Assembly: GCF_041320665.1 (NCBI RefSeq) | Contig: NZ_CP166730.1 | Coordinates: forward strand, 4,402,001-4,466,000 | Direction: 5' to 3' | Length of the DNA stretch: 64,000 nt | Source: Comamonas sp. GB3 AK4-5 | GTDB lineage: Bacteria; Pseudomonadota; Gammaproteobacteria; Burkholderiales; Burkholderiaceae_C | Shown: positions 27,326 to 39,014 of the stretch, piece after piece | How positions within the stretch are numbered: the first letter of the stretch is position 1 | Layout of the letters: each line of letters begins with the position of its first letter | Position numbers and translations under genes: made by a program | Notes under the pieces: model-generated | What the model saw: the letters and a program-made list of their open reading frames with translations, nothing else | Databases searched by the model: none | Told to the model about the DNA's origin: nothing

Positions 27326-28591
27326 TTATTTGTTTTTAGAAAATCCGTAACTCATCCACAAATTTATCGATTGCATAAAACAATGTCCTATCGAATAAAA
27401 TATCAAAGAAATTTTAACGTCAGACATAATATATCCGAGAACAATAGAAATAACTGCTATTGAAATCAAGGATATCTGCCATACCAAATCAAGCCTTTGC
27501 TTCTCTGCAATCATAAACATAGCACTTAGCGGCCCAGCAAAGAAATCGAAAAGAAATTTAGGCGTCAAAATTTGAGCATACTCACCAGCTATACGCCACT
27601 GCTCACCAAAAACCCATGCAAAAAATCCAGGAGCAATGAAGAAAAAAATACAAAACGGCAATAATGAAATAAAAACCAGGCGCTTTAATGTTTTTTTATA
27701 GATATTTTCACAATTACCTTGATGAATATAGGCTTTGCTTGCTTCTTGCCGAAAAACGTCGCCCAACGCGGAAGCAATCAAAGACATTGGAGCCCCTAGT
27801 ACGCGCTGAGTCAGGGTAAATAATCCAGCCGTAGCAGTACCAAATAAAGTACTTAACAACAACACAGGCATCTGGCCCGAGGCTGTATTAAAGCCATGAG
27901 CGACAACTAGATATTTGGGGAAATTAATATATTTTCCAGCCAGTACTACAACGCGTCGGATATTTAAGGAGCGGATCACGGCTTGGTCTTCTCGCCAAAT
28001 CATCCGCGCCAGTATGCTAGTCGCCAAGACTTGCCCCGTGACCTGTCCCATCACCAGCCCCGAGGCCCCAAAGCGAGCGTAAGCCAGCTGCGCCAATGCA
28101 CCACTGCCGCTTTGCACCGTACGACTGATTGCCAAGCGTTTGTATTGAGCTTTACGATTGCTCCAATAATTCAGCCCTTGGTACATACCCATGAGCCAAG
28201 TCGATAGCGGCACCCAATACAGCCAAGGTGCCAGGTCTGGGTTCCCCAGAAAAATCGCAATATGCTGATTGAACAGAGCGATCAGCAGTGCCAGAGTAGC
28301 ACTGATTACACTGCTGAGCAGCAGAACCAGCATCGTGATGTGAAGTGCATCTCTATCCCTCCTCGGCAACAGAATAGCTTGCTCATAGCGCCCCGTTACC
28401 AGCACAACAGCGATTGATACCACTGCCATATAAAATGCAAATAGACCAAATTCCCCAGGACTGTACATTCTTGTCAGAATGGGGCTGATGGCAATTGGTA
28501 TGGCCTGTGCTAGACCAGTGCCAGTCATCAGCGTAAGCACGTTACGTGCATAAGTGCTTCGAGGAATTAATTTTCGCATCCGTTCAATCAA
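27326..28591 (-). CDS. wzx: Polysaccharide flippase (Wzx-like, MOP superfamily)
   Basis: A 421-residue membrane protein with about twelve hydrophobic segments. The start RNVLTLMTGTGLAQAIPIAISPIL and RMYSPGEFGLFAFYMAVVSI are typical of oligosaccharide flippases in this superfamily, which move the lipid-linked unit across the inner membrane. It stands at the head of the AT-rich block, with a 237-bp AT-rich gap upstream. The polymerase, flippase and initiating transferase together indicate a Wzy-dependent pathway. No Wzz or export gene is in the window. Confidence 0.88.
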   Translation of the reverse strand: MIERMRKLIPRSTYARNVLTLMTGTGLAQAIPIAISPILTRMYSPGEFGLFAFYMAVVSIAVVLVTGRYEQAILLPRRDRDALHITMLVLLLSSVISATLALLIALFNQHIAIFLGNPDLAPWLYWVPLSTWLMGMYQGLNYWSNRKAQYKRLAISRTVQSGSGALAQLAYARFGASGLVMGQVTGQVLATSILARMIWREDQAVIRSLNIRRVVVLAGKYINFPKYLVVAHGFNTASGQMPVLLLSTLFGTATAGLFTLTQRVLGAPMSLIASALGDVFRQEASKAYIHQGNCENIYKKTLKRLVFISLLPFCIFFFIAPGFFAWVFGEQWRIAGEYAQILTPKFLFDFFAGPLSAMFMIAEKQRLDLVWQISLISIAVISIVLGYIMSDVKISLIFYSIGHCFMQSINLWMSYGFSKNK

Positions 28592-28828
28592 TTATTTTGT
28601 GTACTATTTCCAAATAACACTTAGCTCCACCTAACTAATTGAGGTTAATTCAGATAAATACGATTATTTTTCAAGATGGAAAATTTTTCAAAAACTATCC
28701 TCTACCGCTTCAATCAGGTTTTCGCAATATAATATTAAGAAACTGATGCCAAGATCCACAGTCAAAATATATTATTGCACATGAAATAATATATTTATAT
28801 ATAACCCCTTCATAAAGTATTCTAAATA
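28592..28828. other. AT-rich intergenic region, locus boundary
   Basis: A 237-bp gap that is far more AT-rich than the chromosome, with several TATA-like stretches, and no open frame of note. It marks the left edge of GC-rich wbp-type genes and the right edge of the AT-rich block. A promoter for the flippase operon may lie here, but none was assigned. Confidence 0.5.
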
Positions 28829-29938
28829 TCAAACAGAATGATGTGCTAATTGCTCACAGGCATTAGAAACGGCCTGAACCACACGTTGGACAGACTTTTC
28901 ATCCAAATACGGATGCATAGGCAGACTCATCACTCTTTGCGCCACGGCATCTCCCACAGACAGCTGCACGTTGAAATCGGCCACGGCTGGCTGCTTGTTG
29001 ATGGGAATGGGGTAGTGCACGGCCGTGGGTATGCCTGCCGCCTTGAGCTGCTCTTGCACCTGCTCCCGACGGTCCACCTGGATGGTGTATTGCGCCCAGG
29101 CACTGGTGTTATGAGCTTCCACATAGGGGGGGGTGCTGATGCCTTTCTGCCCCAGCAATTGGGTGTACTGCAGAGCAACTTGCTGACGCAGCGCTATTTC
29201 CTCATCCAACACCGCTAACTTGGGCAACAGAATGGCGGCTTGTAAGGTATCCAGGCGGCTGTTCACGCCCACACGCACATGGTGATAGCGGCGATCCTGC
29301 CCATGGCGTGCAATCTGGCGCATGACTTTGGCCAGCTCATCGTCATTGGTGAAGATGGCGCCGCCATCGCCATAACAGCCCAAAGGCTTGCTCGGGAAAA
29401 AACTGGTGCATGCAATGGTTGTCAGATTGCAGCTTTTGCGCCCTTTGTAGGTGGCACCAAAGCTTTGCGCAGAGTCCTCAATCACAGGGATACCGTGCTT
29501 TCGTGCAATGGCGTCGATGGCGTCATAGTCAGCGCACTGGCCATACAAGCTGACCGGGATGATGGCCTTGGTTCTAGAAGTGATGGCGGCCTCAAGCTTT
29601 GCCGGGTCCAGGTTATAGGTGCGAGGGTCCACATCCACATAAACCGGCTTGGCTCCTAACAGCGCCACTGTTTCAGCGGTGGCAATGTAGGTGAACCCCG
29701 GCGTGATGACTTCATCACCAGGCCCAATGCCCAGGGCCATCTGTGCAATCTGCAGCGCATCGGTCCCATTGGCCACGCTGATGCAATATTTGGCGCCGGT
29801 GTAGGCAACCAGTTTTTCCTCCAGTTCCGCCACTTCAGGGCCCAGGATGTATTGACCATGCTCCAGCACACGCTGGATGCCAGCATCAATATCGGATTTC
29901 AGACGTTGGTATTGGTTTTTGAGATCGATGAAGTCCAT
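28829..29938 (-). CDS. wbpE: WbpE-type aminotransferase for UDP-3-amino-GlcNAcA
   Basis: A 369-residue DegT-family PLP enzyme from ATG 29936-29938 (MDFIDLKNQYQRLKSDI), preferred over an upstream in-frame TTG. PLP lysine is in CTSFFPSKPLGCYGDGG; GPEVAELEEKLVAYTGAKYC and HGQDRRYHHVRVGVNSRLD are typical. It should transfer an amino group from glutamate to C3 of the 3-keto sugar made by the dehydrogenase at 30577-31530. It lies 60 bp after the WbpD-type gene, and both belong to the UDP-diacetamido-glucuronate pathway. Confidence 0.9.
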   Translation of the reverse strand: MDFIDLKNQYQRLKSDIDAGIQRVLEHGQYILGPEVAELEEKLVAYTGAKYCISVANGTDALQIAQMALGIGPGDEVITPGFTYIATAETVALLGAKPVYVDVDPRTYNLDPAKLEAAITSRTKAIIPVSLYGQCADYDAIDAIARKHGIPVIEDSAQSFGATYKGRKSCNLTTIACTSFFPSKPLGCYGDGGAIFTNDDELAKVMRQIARHGQDRRYHHVRVGVNSRLDTLQAAILLPKLAVLDEEIALRQQVALQYTQLLGQKGISTPPYVEAHNTSAWAQYTIQVDRREQVQEQLKAAGIPTAVHYPIPINKQPAVADFNVQLSVGDAVAQRVMSLPMHPYLDEKSVQRVVQAVSNACEQLAHHSV

Positions 29939-29998
29939 GGGTCGAAGTGTTGTACTGCTTTCAATATCACCCAAGCGGGCGATGCGGAGAGCGAAAGA

Positions 29999-30576
29999 TC
30001 AAGGGAGTTGAGTCACCGTCTTATCGTGGAGCACATAGCGCCTGCCGCTGTGCATACAGGTTGTTTCAGCCCTGCCTTCCTGAGGGAGATCCAGCTGTTC
30101 GCCGTACTCGCTCATCCAGCCAATTTGCCGCGCAGGGACACCAACCATCAGGGCATAGGCAGGAACGTCCTTGTTGACCACAGCTCCCGCGCCAATAAAA
30201 GCGTATTCGCCTATGGTTGTGCCGCAGACGATGGTGCAGTTGGCCCCTAGCGTTGCCCCTTTTTTCACCAAGGTGTTGCGGTATTCGCTTTTACGCTCAA
30301 TGAGTGACCTGGGGTTGTACACATTGGTAAATACCATACTGGGGCCGCAGAACACACCGTCTTCCAGCGTGACGTTGTCATACACGCTGACGTTGTTCTG
30401 CACCTTGCAGTGGTTGCCAATCTGTACCTTGTTGCCCACGAAGACGTTTTGCCCCAGCGAGACGCCCTTGCCAATACGGGCACCACCGCATACGTGCACA
30501 AAGTGCCAGATACGGCTGCCCTCACCAATTTGCGCCCCTTCATCCACGATAGCGCTGGGGTGGACGGTGTATTCCA

Positions 30577-30577
<1 letters not shown>
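29999..30577 (-). CDS. wbpD: WbpD-type N-acetyltransferase (UDP-3-amino-GlcNAcA)
   Basis: A 192-residue left-handed beta-helix acetyltransferase starting at ATG 30575-30577, whose first bases overlap the dehydrogenase stop (TGATG). Hexapeptide repeats run from [20 protein letters not shown] to [21 protein letters not shown], and the C-terminal [17 protein letters not shown] is typical of WbpD/WlbB. It acetylates the 3-amino group using acetyl-CoA. Length matches WbpD (about 191). It forms a complete set with wbpA, wbpB and wbpE; only the 2-epimerase (WbpI) for the manno form is missing in the window. Confidence 0.92.
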
Positions 30578-32923
<2,346 letters not shown>

Positions 32924-33112
32924 CTCTCTTTCCGATAAATATGCAGTACCGATTGGAACACCGATGCAGACCTAGAAATGTGCTTTATGCGTCTGGGCGC
33001 CAATAAAGTATTCATTCACAGTTGCATCGAATAGCTCTTGCACCACAACGCCGAAAAAATCTTCAGCTCACTACCTGACCTGAGGATTTATGTGTTTGCC
33101 CACTGTTGGCTT

Positions 33113-35230
33113 TTAAGCGGCCAATCGTGACAAATCCGCCACCCGATTCATGGCCTGATGCAGCGTAGCCAACAGCCCCAAGCGATTCGCCTTGAGTGCA
33201 GCGTCTTCCGCATTCACCATCACGTGCTCGAAGAAGGCGTCGACGGGTACACGCAAGGCTGCCAGGGTTTGCAAGCTGGCAGTGTAATCACCTGCTGCAA
33301 ATTGCTGCTCAGCCTTGGGCGCCACTTGCTGCAAGGCTGCGTACAGGTCTTTCTCAGCCTGCTCTGCCAACAGCGCAGCGTTGACCTGGGGCTGCACGGC
33401 CGTCTCGGCCTTCTTCAGGATATTGCCCACGCGCTTGTTGGCGGCGGCAAGGGCCGGGGCCTCGGGCAACGCGGCAAAGGCGCGCACGGCCTCCAGGCGT
33501 TTTTGCACGTCGGACAGGCGCTGGGGTTGCAGGGCCAGCACGGCTTCGACTTCCTGGGCGCTAAAGCCTTGCTCGCGCAGCAGATTGGCCAGGCGGTCGT
33601 AGATGAATTCGACCAGCTGAGGCGTGGCATCCTGAATCTTGTCGCCAAAGGCAGGCAAGGTGCTGACCAGCAGCGTTTCCAGATCCAGCTCCAGGTCTTT
33701 TTCCACCAGCATGCGGATCACGCCAAGGGCGTGGCGGCGCAGGGCGAAGGGGTCGCGGTCACCGGTGGGCAGATTGCCGATGCCGAACATGCCGACCAGG
33801 GTTTCCAGCTTGTCGGCCAGGGCCACGACCACGCCCACATCACCACGGGGCAGTTCGTCGCCGGCAAAGCGGGGCTTGTAGTGGTCTTCAATGGCGTCGG
33901 CCACGGCCACATCCAGCTGATCGTTCAGGGCGTAGTAGCGGCCCATGGTGCCTTGCAGCTCGGGGAACTCGCCCACCATGTCGGTAACCAGATCGGTCTT
34001 GGCCAGCATGGCAGCCTGGTCGGCCTGGCGGCCGAGTTCGGGCTTGCCCAGTTGCTGGGCAATGGCCTTGGCAATGGCGCGCACGCGGGCAATGCGCTCG
34101 CCCTGGGTGCCCAGCTTGTTGTGGTAGACCACCTTGTCCAGCAGCTCCACGCGGCTGGAGAGGGTCTTTTTGCGGTCCTGGTCAAAGAAGAACTTGGCGT
34201 CGGCCAGGCGGGGGCGCACCACGCGCTCGTTGCCGCCAGTGACGGCCGATGCGTCTTGCGGGCTGATGTTGCTGACCACCAGGAACTGGTGGGTCAACCG
34301 GCCTGCAGCATCCAGCAGCGGGAAGTACTTCTGGTTGGCCTTCATGGTCAGAATCAGGCATTCCTGGGGCACGTCCAGGAATTCCTTCTCGAACTCGCAA
34401 ACCAGCACATGGGGGCGCTCGACCAGGGCCGTCACCTCATCCAGCAGCGCTTCGTCTTCGATAGCACGCACACCGCTACCCACACGCTCTGCAGCCGCTT
34501 TCAGCTGGCGGGCGATCTCAGCACGGCGCTCGGTGAAGCTGGCGATCACAGCGCCCTCTTCGCGCAGTTGTTCGGCATAGCTGTCGGCGCTCTGGAGCAC
34601 CACTGGGTCCACAGCCGCTTCAAAGCGGTGGCCATGGGTGGCCACACCTGCGGTCAGGCCCAGGGCCTTCACGCCGATCAGCACTTCCGTGCCATGCATC
34701 ACCACCAAGCCATGGGCCGGGCGCACAAAGTGCACGCTGGTCCAGCCATCCTGCAGCTGGTAGCGCATCACCTTGGGGATGGGCAGTTTGGCCAGGCTTT
34801 CATCCAGCGCTTTTTGCACGCCATCCGTGAGCATCACGCCCTTGGCCGTGGATGCATAGAACAAGGCTTCCGCCTTGCCTTCGCCCTGGCGCTGCAGGCT
34901 GTCCGCAGCGGATGCGTCAGCACCCAGCGCAGCCAGCTTCTTGAGCAGGGCGGGCGTGGGCTTGCCTTCGGCATCCAGCCCCACGGAGACGGGCATCAGC
35001 TTTTGCGAGACGGCCTTGTCGTCGGCCTGGGGCAGCACTTCGGTGATGTGCACGGCCAGGCGGCGAGGCGAGGCATAGGCCGTCAGGCGCGATTCAGTCG
35101 AGGCCAGCAGGCCCTGGGCCTTGAGTTGCTCAAACAGCACGGCGGCGAAAGCATCACCCAGCTTTTGCAGCGCCTTGGGAGGCAGCTCTTCGACAAACAG
35201 TTCAACGAGTAGATTCTGGGAGGAACTCAT
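33113..35230 (-). CDS. glyS: Glycyl-tRNA synthetase beta subunit
   Basis: A 705-residue subunit starting at ATG 35228-35230 (MSSSQNLLVELFVEELPPKAL), the usual start of GlyS. The beta subunit binds tRNA-Gly and works with the alpha subunit encoded by glyQ (35805-36746). Typical stretches are PKVMRYQ..GWTSVHFVRPAHG and MKANQKYFPLLDAAGRL, and the C-terminal anticodon-binding part. The start overlaps the YdjM-type gene stop (ATGA), so that gene is inserted between glyQ and glyS. Confidence 0.96.
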   Translation of the reverse strand: MSSSQNLLVELFVEELPPKALQKLGDAFAAVLFEQLKAQGLLASTESRLTAYASPRRLAVHITEVLPQADDKAVSQKLMPVSVGLDAEGKPTPALLKKLAALGADASAADSLQRQGEGKAEALFYASTAKGVMLTDGVQKALDESLAKLPIPKVMRYQLQDGWTSVHFVRPAHGLVVMHGTEVLIGVKALGLTAGVATHGHRFEAAVDPVVLQSADSYAEQLREEGAVIASFTERRAEIARQLKAAAERVGSGVRAIEDEALLDEVTALVERPHVLVCEFEKEFLDVPQECLILTMKANQKYFPLLDAAGRLTHQFLVVSNISPQDASAVTGGNERVVRPRLADAKFFFDQDRKKTLSSRVELLDKVVYHNKLGTQGERIARVRAIAKAIAQQLGKPELGRQADQAAMLAKTDLVTDMVGEFPELQGTMGRYYALNDQLDVAVADAIEDHYKPRFAGDELPRGDVGVVVALADKLETLVGMFGIGNLPTGDRDPFALRRHALGVIRMLVEKDLELDLETLLVSTLPAFGDKIQDATPQLVEFIYDRLANLLREQGFSAQEVEAVLALQPQRLSDVQKRLEAVRAFAALPEAPALAAANKRVGNILKKAETAVQPQVNAALLAEQAEKDLYAALQQVAPKAEQQFAAGDYTASLQTLAALRVPVDAFFEHVMVNAEDAALKANRLGLLATLHQAMNRVADLSRLAA

Positions 35231-35760
35231 GGGGATTTCCGGATATGGCGCAGCGCAAAACACGACAGGCCCAGGGCCATCAAGGGCAGCCATATGGTGA
35301 GCAGTTCATTGCTCACCACCTGCCAGCCGCGCTGCGAGAAAAACTGGCTTGCAACAATGGGCGACACCTTGATGGGTCGCCAGGGACTGAAAAACCGCTG
35401 TTCACTCAAGGGCCACAGCGCCGCGATCCCGCTGCCGCCACTGGTCAACATGTCCAGCAGCGGATGGGAAAAGCAGCACAGCGCCATCCAGGCAAAGCCC
35501 GCCAGGCGCGATACCGTCCAGTGCTTTGCCAATCCCAGGCCGATCAGGCCCATGAGTAGCGCAAAACCCAGGGTATGGGTATAGCCCCGGTGGTCCCACA
35601 TGCCGTGCAGGTGGGTGCCGAACTGGCGCGTGATGCCATCAAAGTCCGGCGCAATGCTGGCCAGCATGCCCGCCAGCAGCATGCTGGGCGGCACGCGGCG
35701 TGTGCCCAGGGCCAGCGTGGCGGCTATGGGCACGGCAATGTGCGAGAAGATGGTGGGCAT
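35227..35760 (-). CDS. YdjM-type metal-dependent membrane hydrolase
   Basis: A 177-residue membrane protein with about four hydrophobic segments. The N-terminal MPTIFSHIAVPIAATLAL, the APDFDGI motif, HRGYTHTLGF and HPLLDML carry the conserved His and Asp residues of the YdjM/DUF457 family, membrane-bound predicted metal-dependent hydrolases linked in E. coli to the LexA regulon (ydjM). Its location between glyQ and glyS and its ATGA overlap with glyS suggest co-translation with the synthetase. The biological role is unknown. Confidence 0.85.
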   Translation of the reverse strand: MPTIFSHIAVPIAATLALGTRRVPPSMLLAGMLASIAPDFDGITRQFGTHLHGMWDHRGYTHTLGFALLMGLIGLGLAKHWTVSRLAGFAWMALCCFSHPLLDMLTSGGSGIAALWPLSEQRFFSPWRPIKVSPIVASQFFSQRGWQVVSNELLTIWLPLMALGLSCFALRHIRKSP

Positions 35761-35804
35761 GGAGGGCGTTGAAGGCTTGGGAGTGAAAGCGGCGACCGCA
35801 GAAC

Positions 35805-36746
35805 TCAGGCCGCGGCCTTCTTGGGAGCCTGCTCTGCGGCCTTGGCCAACTCGGCCAGTACCTCGTCGGCATGGGCCTTGGGCGCCATGGGAAAGCCCAG
35901 ACGCGCACGGCTTTCGTAGTAGCTCTTACCCACGGCCCGGGCCAGGTTACGGATGCGGCCAATATAGGCTGCGCGCTCGGTCACGCTGATGGCGCCACGG
36001 GCATCCAGCAGGTTGAAGGTGTGGGCCGCTTTGAGCACCTGCTCGTAGGCGGGCAGCGCCAGCTGGGCGTCGATCAGCTTGACCGCCGTTTCTTCATGGG
36101 CCGTGAAGGCCGTGAACAAAAAGTCCGCGTTTGAATGCTCGAAGTTGTAGGTGGACTGCTCCACCTCGTTCTGGTGGAACACATCACCATAGCTCAGGCC
36201 GTCGGTATAGACCAGGTCATACACCGACTCCTTGCCTTGCAGATACATAGCCAGACGCTCCAGGCCATAGGTGATCTCGCCAGTGGCGGGCTTGCAGTCA
36301 ATGCCGGCCACTTGCTGGAAATAGGTGAACTGCGTCACCTCCATGCCATTGAGCCAGACTTCCCAGCCCAGGCCCCAGGCGCCCAGCGTGGGGTTCTCCC
36401 AGTCGTCTTCGACAAAGCGGATGTCGTTCTTCTTCAGATCAAAGCCCAGGGCCTCGAGCGAGCCCAGGTACAGCTCCAGGATGTTGTCCGGCGCGGGCTT
36501 GAGCACCACCTGGAACTGGTAGTAATGCTGCAGGCGGTTGGGGTTCTCGCCATAGCGGCCATCCTTGGGACGGCGGCTGGGCTGCACGTAGGCGGCCTTC
36601 CAGGGCTCGGGCCCAATGGCGCGCAAAAAGGTGGCGGTGTGCGAGGTACCGGCGCCGACTTCCATGTCGTAGGGCTGGAGCAAGGCACAGCCATGGTCGG
36701 CCCAGTAGGACTGCAGTTTCAGAATGATTTGTTGGAAGGTCAGCAT
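35805..36746 (-). CDS. glyQ: Glycyl-tRNA synthetase alpha subunit
   Basis: A 313-residue class II synthetase alpha subunit starting at ATG 36744-36746 ([20 protein letters not shown]). Motif segments include [53 protein letters not shown] and the catalytic domain stretch [23 protein letters not shown]. It charges tRNA-Gly together with GlyS. The C-terminal extension rich in Ala and Lys is common. The intergenic part upstream, 36747-36967, contains an inverted repeat at 36904-36957 and probably the promoter. Confidence 0.96.
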   Translation of the reverse strand: MLTFQQIILKLQSYWADHGCALLQPYDMEVGAGTSHTATFLRAIGPEPWKAAYVQPSRRPKDGRYGENPNRLQHYYQFQVVLKPAPDNILELYLGSLEALGFDLKKNDIRFVEDDWENPTLGAWGLGWEVWLNGMEVTQFTYFQQVAGIDCKPATGEITYGLERLAMYLQGKESVYDLVYTDGLSYGDVFHQNEVEQSTYNFEHSNADFLFTAFTAHEETAVKLIDAQLALPAYEQVLKAAHTFNLLDARGAISVTERAAYIGRIRNLARAVGKSYYESRARLGFPMAPKAHADEVLAELAKAAEQAPKKAAA

Positions 36747-36903
36747 GGATGGTCGTTCAGTCGGTGCGGCAATGGGGCATGCCCGTTGGATAAAGGCAGT
36801 CTTTCGCTGCACAAGATTGTGATTTTACGACCCTGGCTGAAGGGCCTGGCTTTGCGATAAAACGCGTTCGCCTCCCGGTCAGGTTATTTCATAGCACCTC
36901 GAA

Positions 36904-36957
36904 CCTGATCTGCCGTGTTTTCAAGCACGCGCACTCTTGGCAACTTGGCAGATCAGG
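36904..36957. other. Inverted repeat between yiaA-like gene and glyQ
   Basis: CCTGATCTGCC and GGCAGATCAGG form a perfect 11-bp stem with a 32-base loop, 11 bp from the stop of the yiaA-like gene. No T-run follows on the minus strand. It may act as an RNA end or an attenuator for glyQ. No known leader motif is recognised. Confidence 0.5.
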
Positions 36958-36967
36958 CTCAGAGAAC

Positions 36968-37501
36968 TTAGTTTTGGCTGTCTCTTACGGGCTTGCTGCC
37001 CGCCCCATCGACGGATGCAAGCACACGCTGACCCTGCGTCACACCGGCATCCCCCTCGGTGCTTCGCTCCGTCTTGCTCTGCGCAGATTTCGGCTTTTCT
37101 CCGTGGTGCGCCTGAATGTCACGGGTATTTTTCTGCACCGCTATGGCGCCAAAAAGGGCAAGCAAAAAGGCCATCGCATAAAAGCCTTTTTCGCTCAACG
37201 CCAACGTGGCATTGAACAGGCCCACCGCCAACAACCCCACACCGATGAGCAAAGCCACCCAGCTGATGCCGTAGTAGATGCCTGTAACGGGAATGTCTTC
37301 GATACGGTCACGCACCACTTTTTGCAGCGAAATCGCCGCATACAGGCCAAGCACCAGCACGGCGAAGTAGTAGCCCTTTTCGTTGAGCGCCATGCCCGCA
37401 TTCCACAACCCCACCATATAGGCAGCGCCCCCCAGTAAAAGAGCGGCCCAAGATGCCCCCACAAACGCTGCTGACGGCTGCTGAACCTGCGGTTTCTCCA
37501 T
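36968..37501 (-). CDS. yiaA: YiaA/YiaB-family inner-membrane protein
   Basis: A 177-residue protein from ATG 37499-37501 with AGGAG 8 nt upstream ([22 protein letters not shown]). It has two YiaA repeats, each made of two hydrophobic helices: residues 12-50 ([18 protein letters not shown]...) and about 72-110 ([19 protein letters not shown]). A hydrophilic tail of about 55 residues after [12 protein letters not shown] is longer than usual for the family. The function of YiaA proteins is unknown. It is transcribed alone, divergently from the SPFH gene, 216 bp away. Confidence 0.8.
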   Translation of the reverse strand: MEKPQVQQPSAAFVGASWAALLLGGAAYMVGLWNAGMALNEKGYYFAVLVLGLYAAISLQKVVRDRIEDIPVTGIYYGISWVALLIGVGLLAVGLFNATLALSEKGFYAMAFLLALFGAIAVQKNTRDIQAHHGEKPKSAQSKTERSTEGDAGVTQGQRVLASVDGAGSKPVRDSQN

Positions 37502-37717
37502 ATATATCTCCTGTGATAGTGATTGAAAGCGCCAGATGTTAGCTGGTGCTCGCTCCGAACTCCAGCTCTGGAGCGCAGTCAAAGCCACATCCGACGAAAC
37601 TGCTTGATATACAAGCAACTACAGCTACGTTTTTTGATAATTTGGCAACCACCCCGCTTCTGGCAGGGCCCTACAATGGATTGCCCATTTTTCCGCCCCC
37701 GGACCAAGAGGTTGTGC

Positions 37718-38842
37718 ATGGACTTTCTGAAAATCATCAAAAACCAGCTGATCGAAGTCATCGAATGGACCGATGACTCACGCGACACCCTGTCCTACCG
37801 CTGGCCGGACGAGGACAAGGAAATCAAGAACGGCGCACAGCTGATCGTGCGCGAATCGCAGCAGGTGCAATTTGTCTCGGCCGGCGAATATGCCGACCTG
37901 TTCGGCCCCGGCAAGCACACCCTGTCGACCGAGAACATCCCCGTGCTGTCCACCATCCGGGGCTGGAAATACGGCTTTCAGTCGCCGTTCAAGTGCGATG
38001 TCTACTACATCAACACGCGCTTGTTCACCGGCAACAAATGGGGGACTTCCAACCCCGTGATGGTGCGCGACAAGGACTTTGGCGTGGTGCGCCTGCGTGC
38101 CTTCGGCACCTACGACTTTCGCATCGTGGAGCCGGCCAAGTTCCTCAAGGAAGTGGCGGGCACGGACCAGAACTTCCGCCTGGATGAGTTTGCCGACACC
38201 ATGCGCTCGCGCATCGTCAGCATCTTCACCGAAGCCCTGGCCAAGGCCCAGGTGCCGGTGTTGGATGTAGCCACCCGCTACAGCGACCTGGGCGAGGCGC
38301 TGCTGCAGCTCATCAACCCCGCCGTCACAGACAAGTACGGCCTGGAGATCACCAGCTTCATTCTGGAAAACGTCTCCGTGCCACCCGAGGTGGAGCAGGC
38401 CATCGACAAGCGCTCCAGCATGACGGCCATTGGCAACCTCAACGACTATGTGAAGTACCAAATGGGCCAGGCCATGGCCAACGGCGGTGAAGGCGCGGCT
38501 GCGGCCACCATGCCCGCCACCATGGCCATGGGCTTTGGCATGGCCCAGGAGATGATGAAGAGCATGCAAGGTGGTGGCGCAGGTGGTGCGGCCGGTGCTC
38601 CTGCAACAGGAGCTGCCGCTGCAGACCCCTTCTCGCCTGCAGCAGCCCAGGCCGCACAAACCCAGGCAGCGCCTGCACAAGCTGCTATGCAAGTTTTGAC
38701 TCCGGCCCAGGCCGCCCAGGTGCTGGGCGTGGCCGAAGCCGATGTGCTGGCCGAGATCCAGGCCGGCAATCTCAAAGCCCGCCAAATCGGCAGCCAGTGG
38801 CGCATCGCGCAGTCGGCGCTGGATGAGTTTTTAAAGGGCTAG
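37718..38842 (+). CDS. SPFH-domain protein with C-terminal helix-turn-helix
   Basis: A 374-residue protein starting at ATG 37718-37720 (MDFLKIIKNQLIEVIEW). The SPFH (band 7) domain of the virion-core-like YdjI subtype spans about residues 20-240, with SGVYADLFGPGKHTL-like AGEYADLFGPGKHTL and ALLQLINPAVTDKYGLEITSF. A flexible Ala/Gly-rich linker follows, and then the C-terminus LTPAQAAQVLGVAEADVLAEI plus GNLKARQIGSQWRIAQSALD looks like an excisionase-type helix-turn-helix. That combination is unusual. The neighbour downstream, a zinc-ribbon membrane protein, is commonly paired with this SPFH type. A 100-bp repeat unit begins directly after its stop codon. Confidence 0.85.
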   Translation: MDFLKIIKNQLIEVIEWTDDSRDTLSYRWPDEDKEIKNGAQLIVRESQQVQFVSAGEYADLFGPGKHTLSTENIPVLSTIRGWKYGFQSPFKCDVYYINTRLFTGNKWGTSNPVMVRDKDFGVVRLRAFGTYDFRIVEPAKFLKEVAGTDQNFRLDEFADTMRSRIVSIFTEALAKAQVPVLDVATRYSDLGEALLQLINPAVTDKYGLEITSFILENVSVPPEVEQAIDKRSSMTAIGNLNDYVKYQMGQAMANGGEGAAAATMPATMAMGFGMAQEMMKSMQGGGAGGAAGAPATGAAAADPFSPAAAQAAQTQAAPAQAAMQVLTPAQAAQVLGVAEADVLAEIQAGNLKARQIGSQWRIAQSALDEFLKG

Positions 38843-38843
38843 T

Positions 38844-38949
38844 CACCCCCTGAGTCGCTGCGCGCCTTCCCCCTCTCTGGCTTCGCCGGAGGGGGACGAC
38901 ACCAGCGCCTACCCGGGATACAAGGCGGCCCTTGCGCGGTGTCCTGACC
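38844..38949 (+). repeat. Dispersed repeat unit C, copy 1 (after SPFH gene)
   Basis: A unit of about 105 bp with two hairpins, starting CACCCCCTGAG 1 nt after the TAG stop codon of the SPFH gene. It contains the palindrome-like CCCCCTC...GAGGGGG with TGGCTTCGCCGG between. The same unit occurs at 52688-52784 and 60048-60148, both on the opposite strand and also right after stop codons. It may form an RNA 3' end structure. Confidence 0.8.
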
Positions 38950-39014
38950 TTGGGCCGCGCCGGTTTTAAGCGCCGCGCCCTGCCGCTTGATACGAGTTTC
39001 TGTCCTTTTCCATC

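Noticed and set aside
32924..33112. JUMPstart/ops element upstream of the polysaccharide operon
   Set aside because: A GGTAG-containing stretch was seen on the minus strand, but the full ops sequence is absent, so no RfaH-type control is claimed.
33158..35212. Long plus-strand open frame opposite glyS
   Set aside because: Antisense to a clear glyS. No known domain and biased His/Gly/Gln composition.
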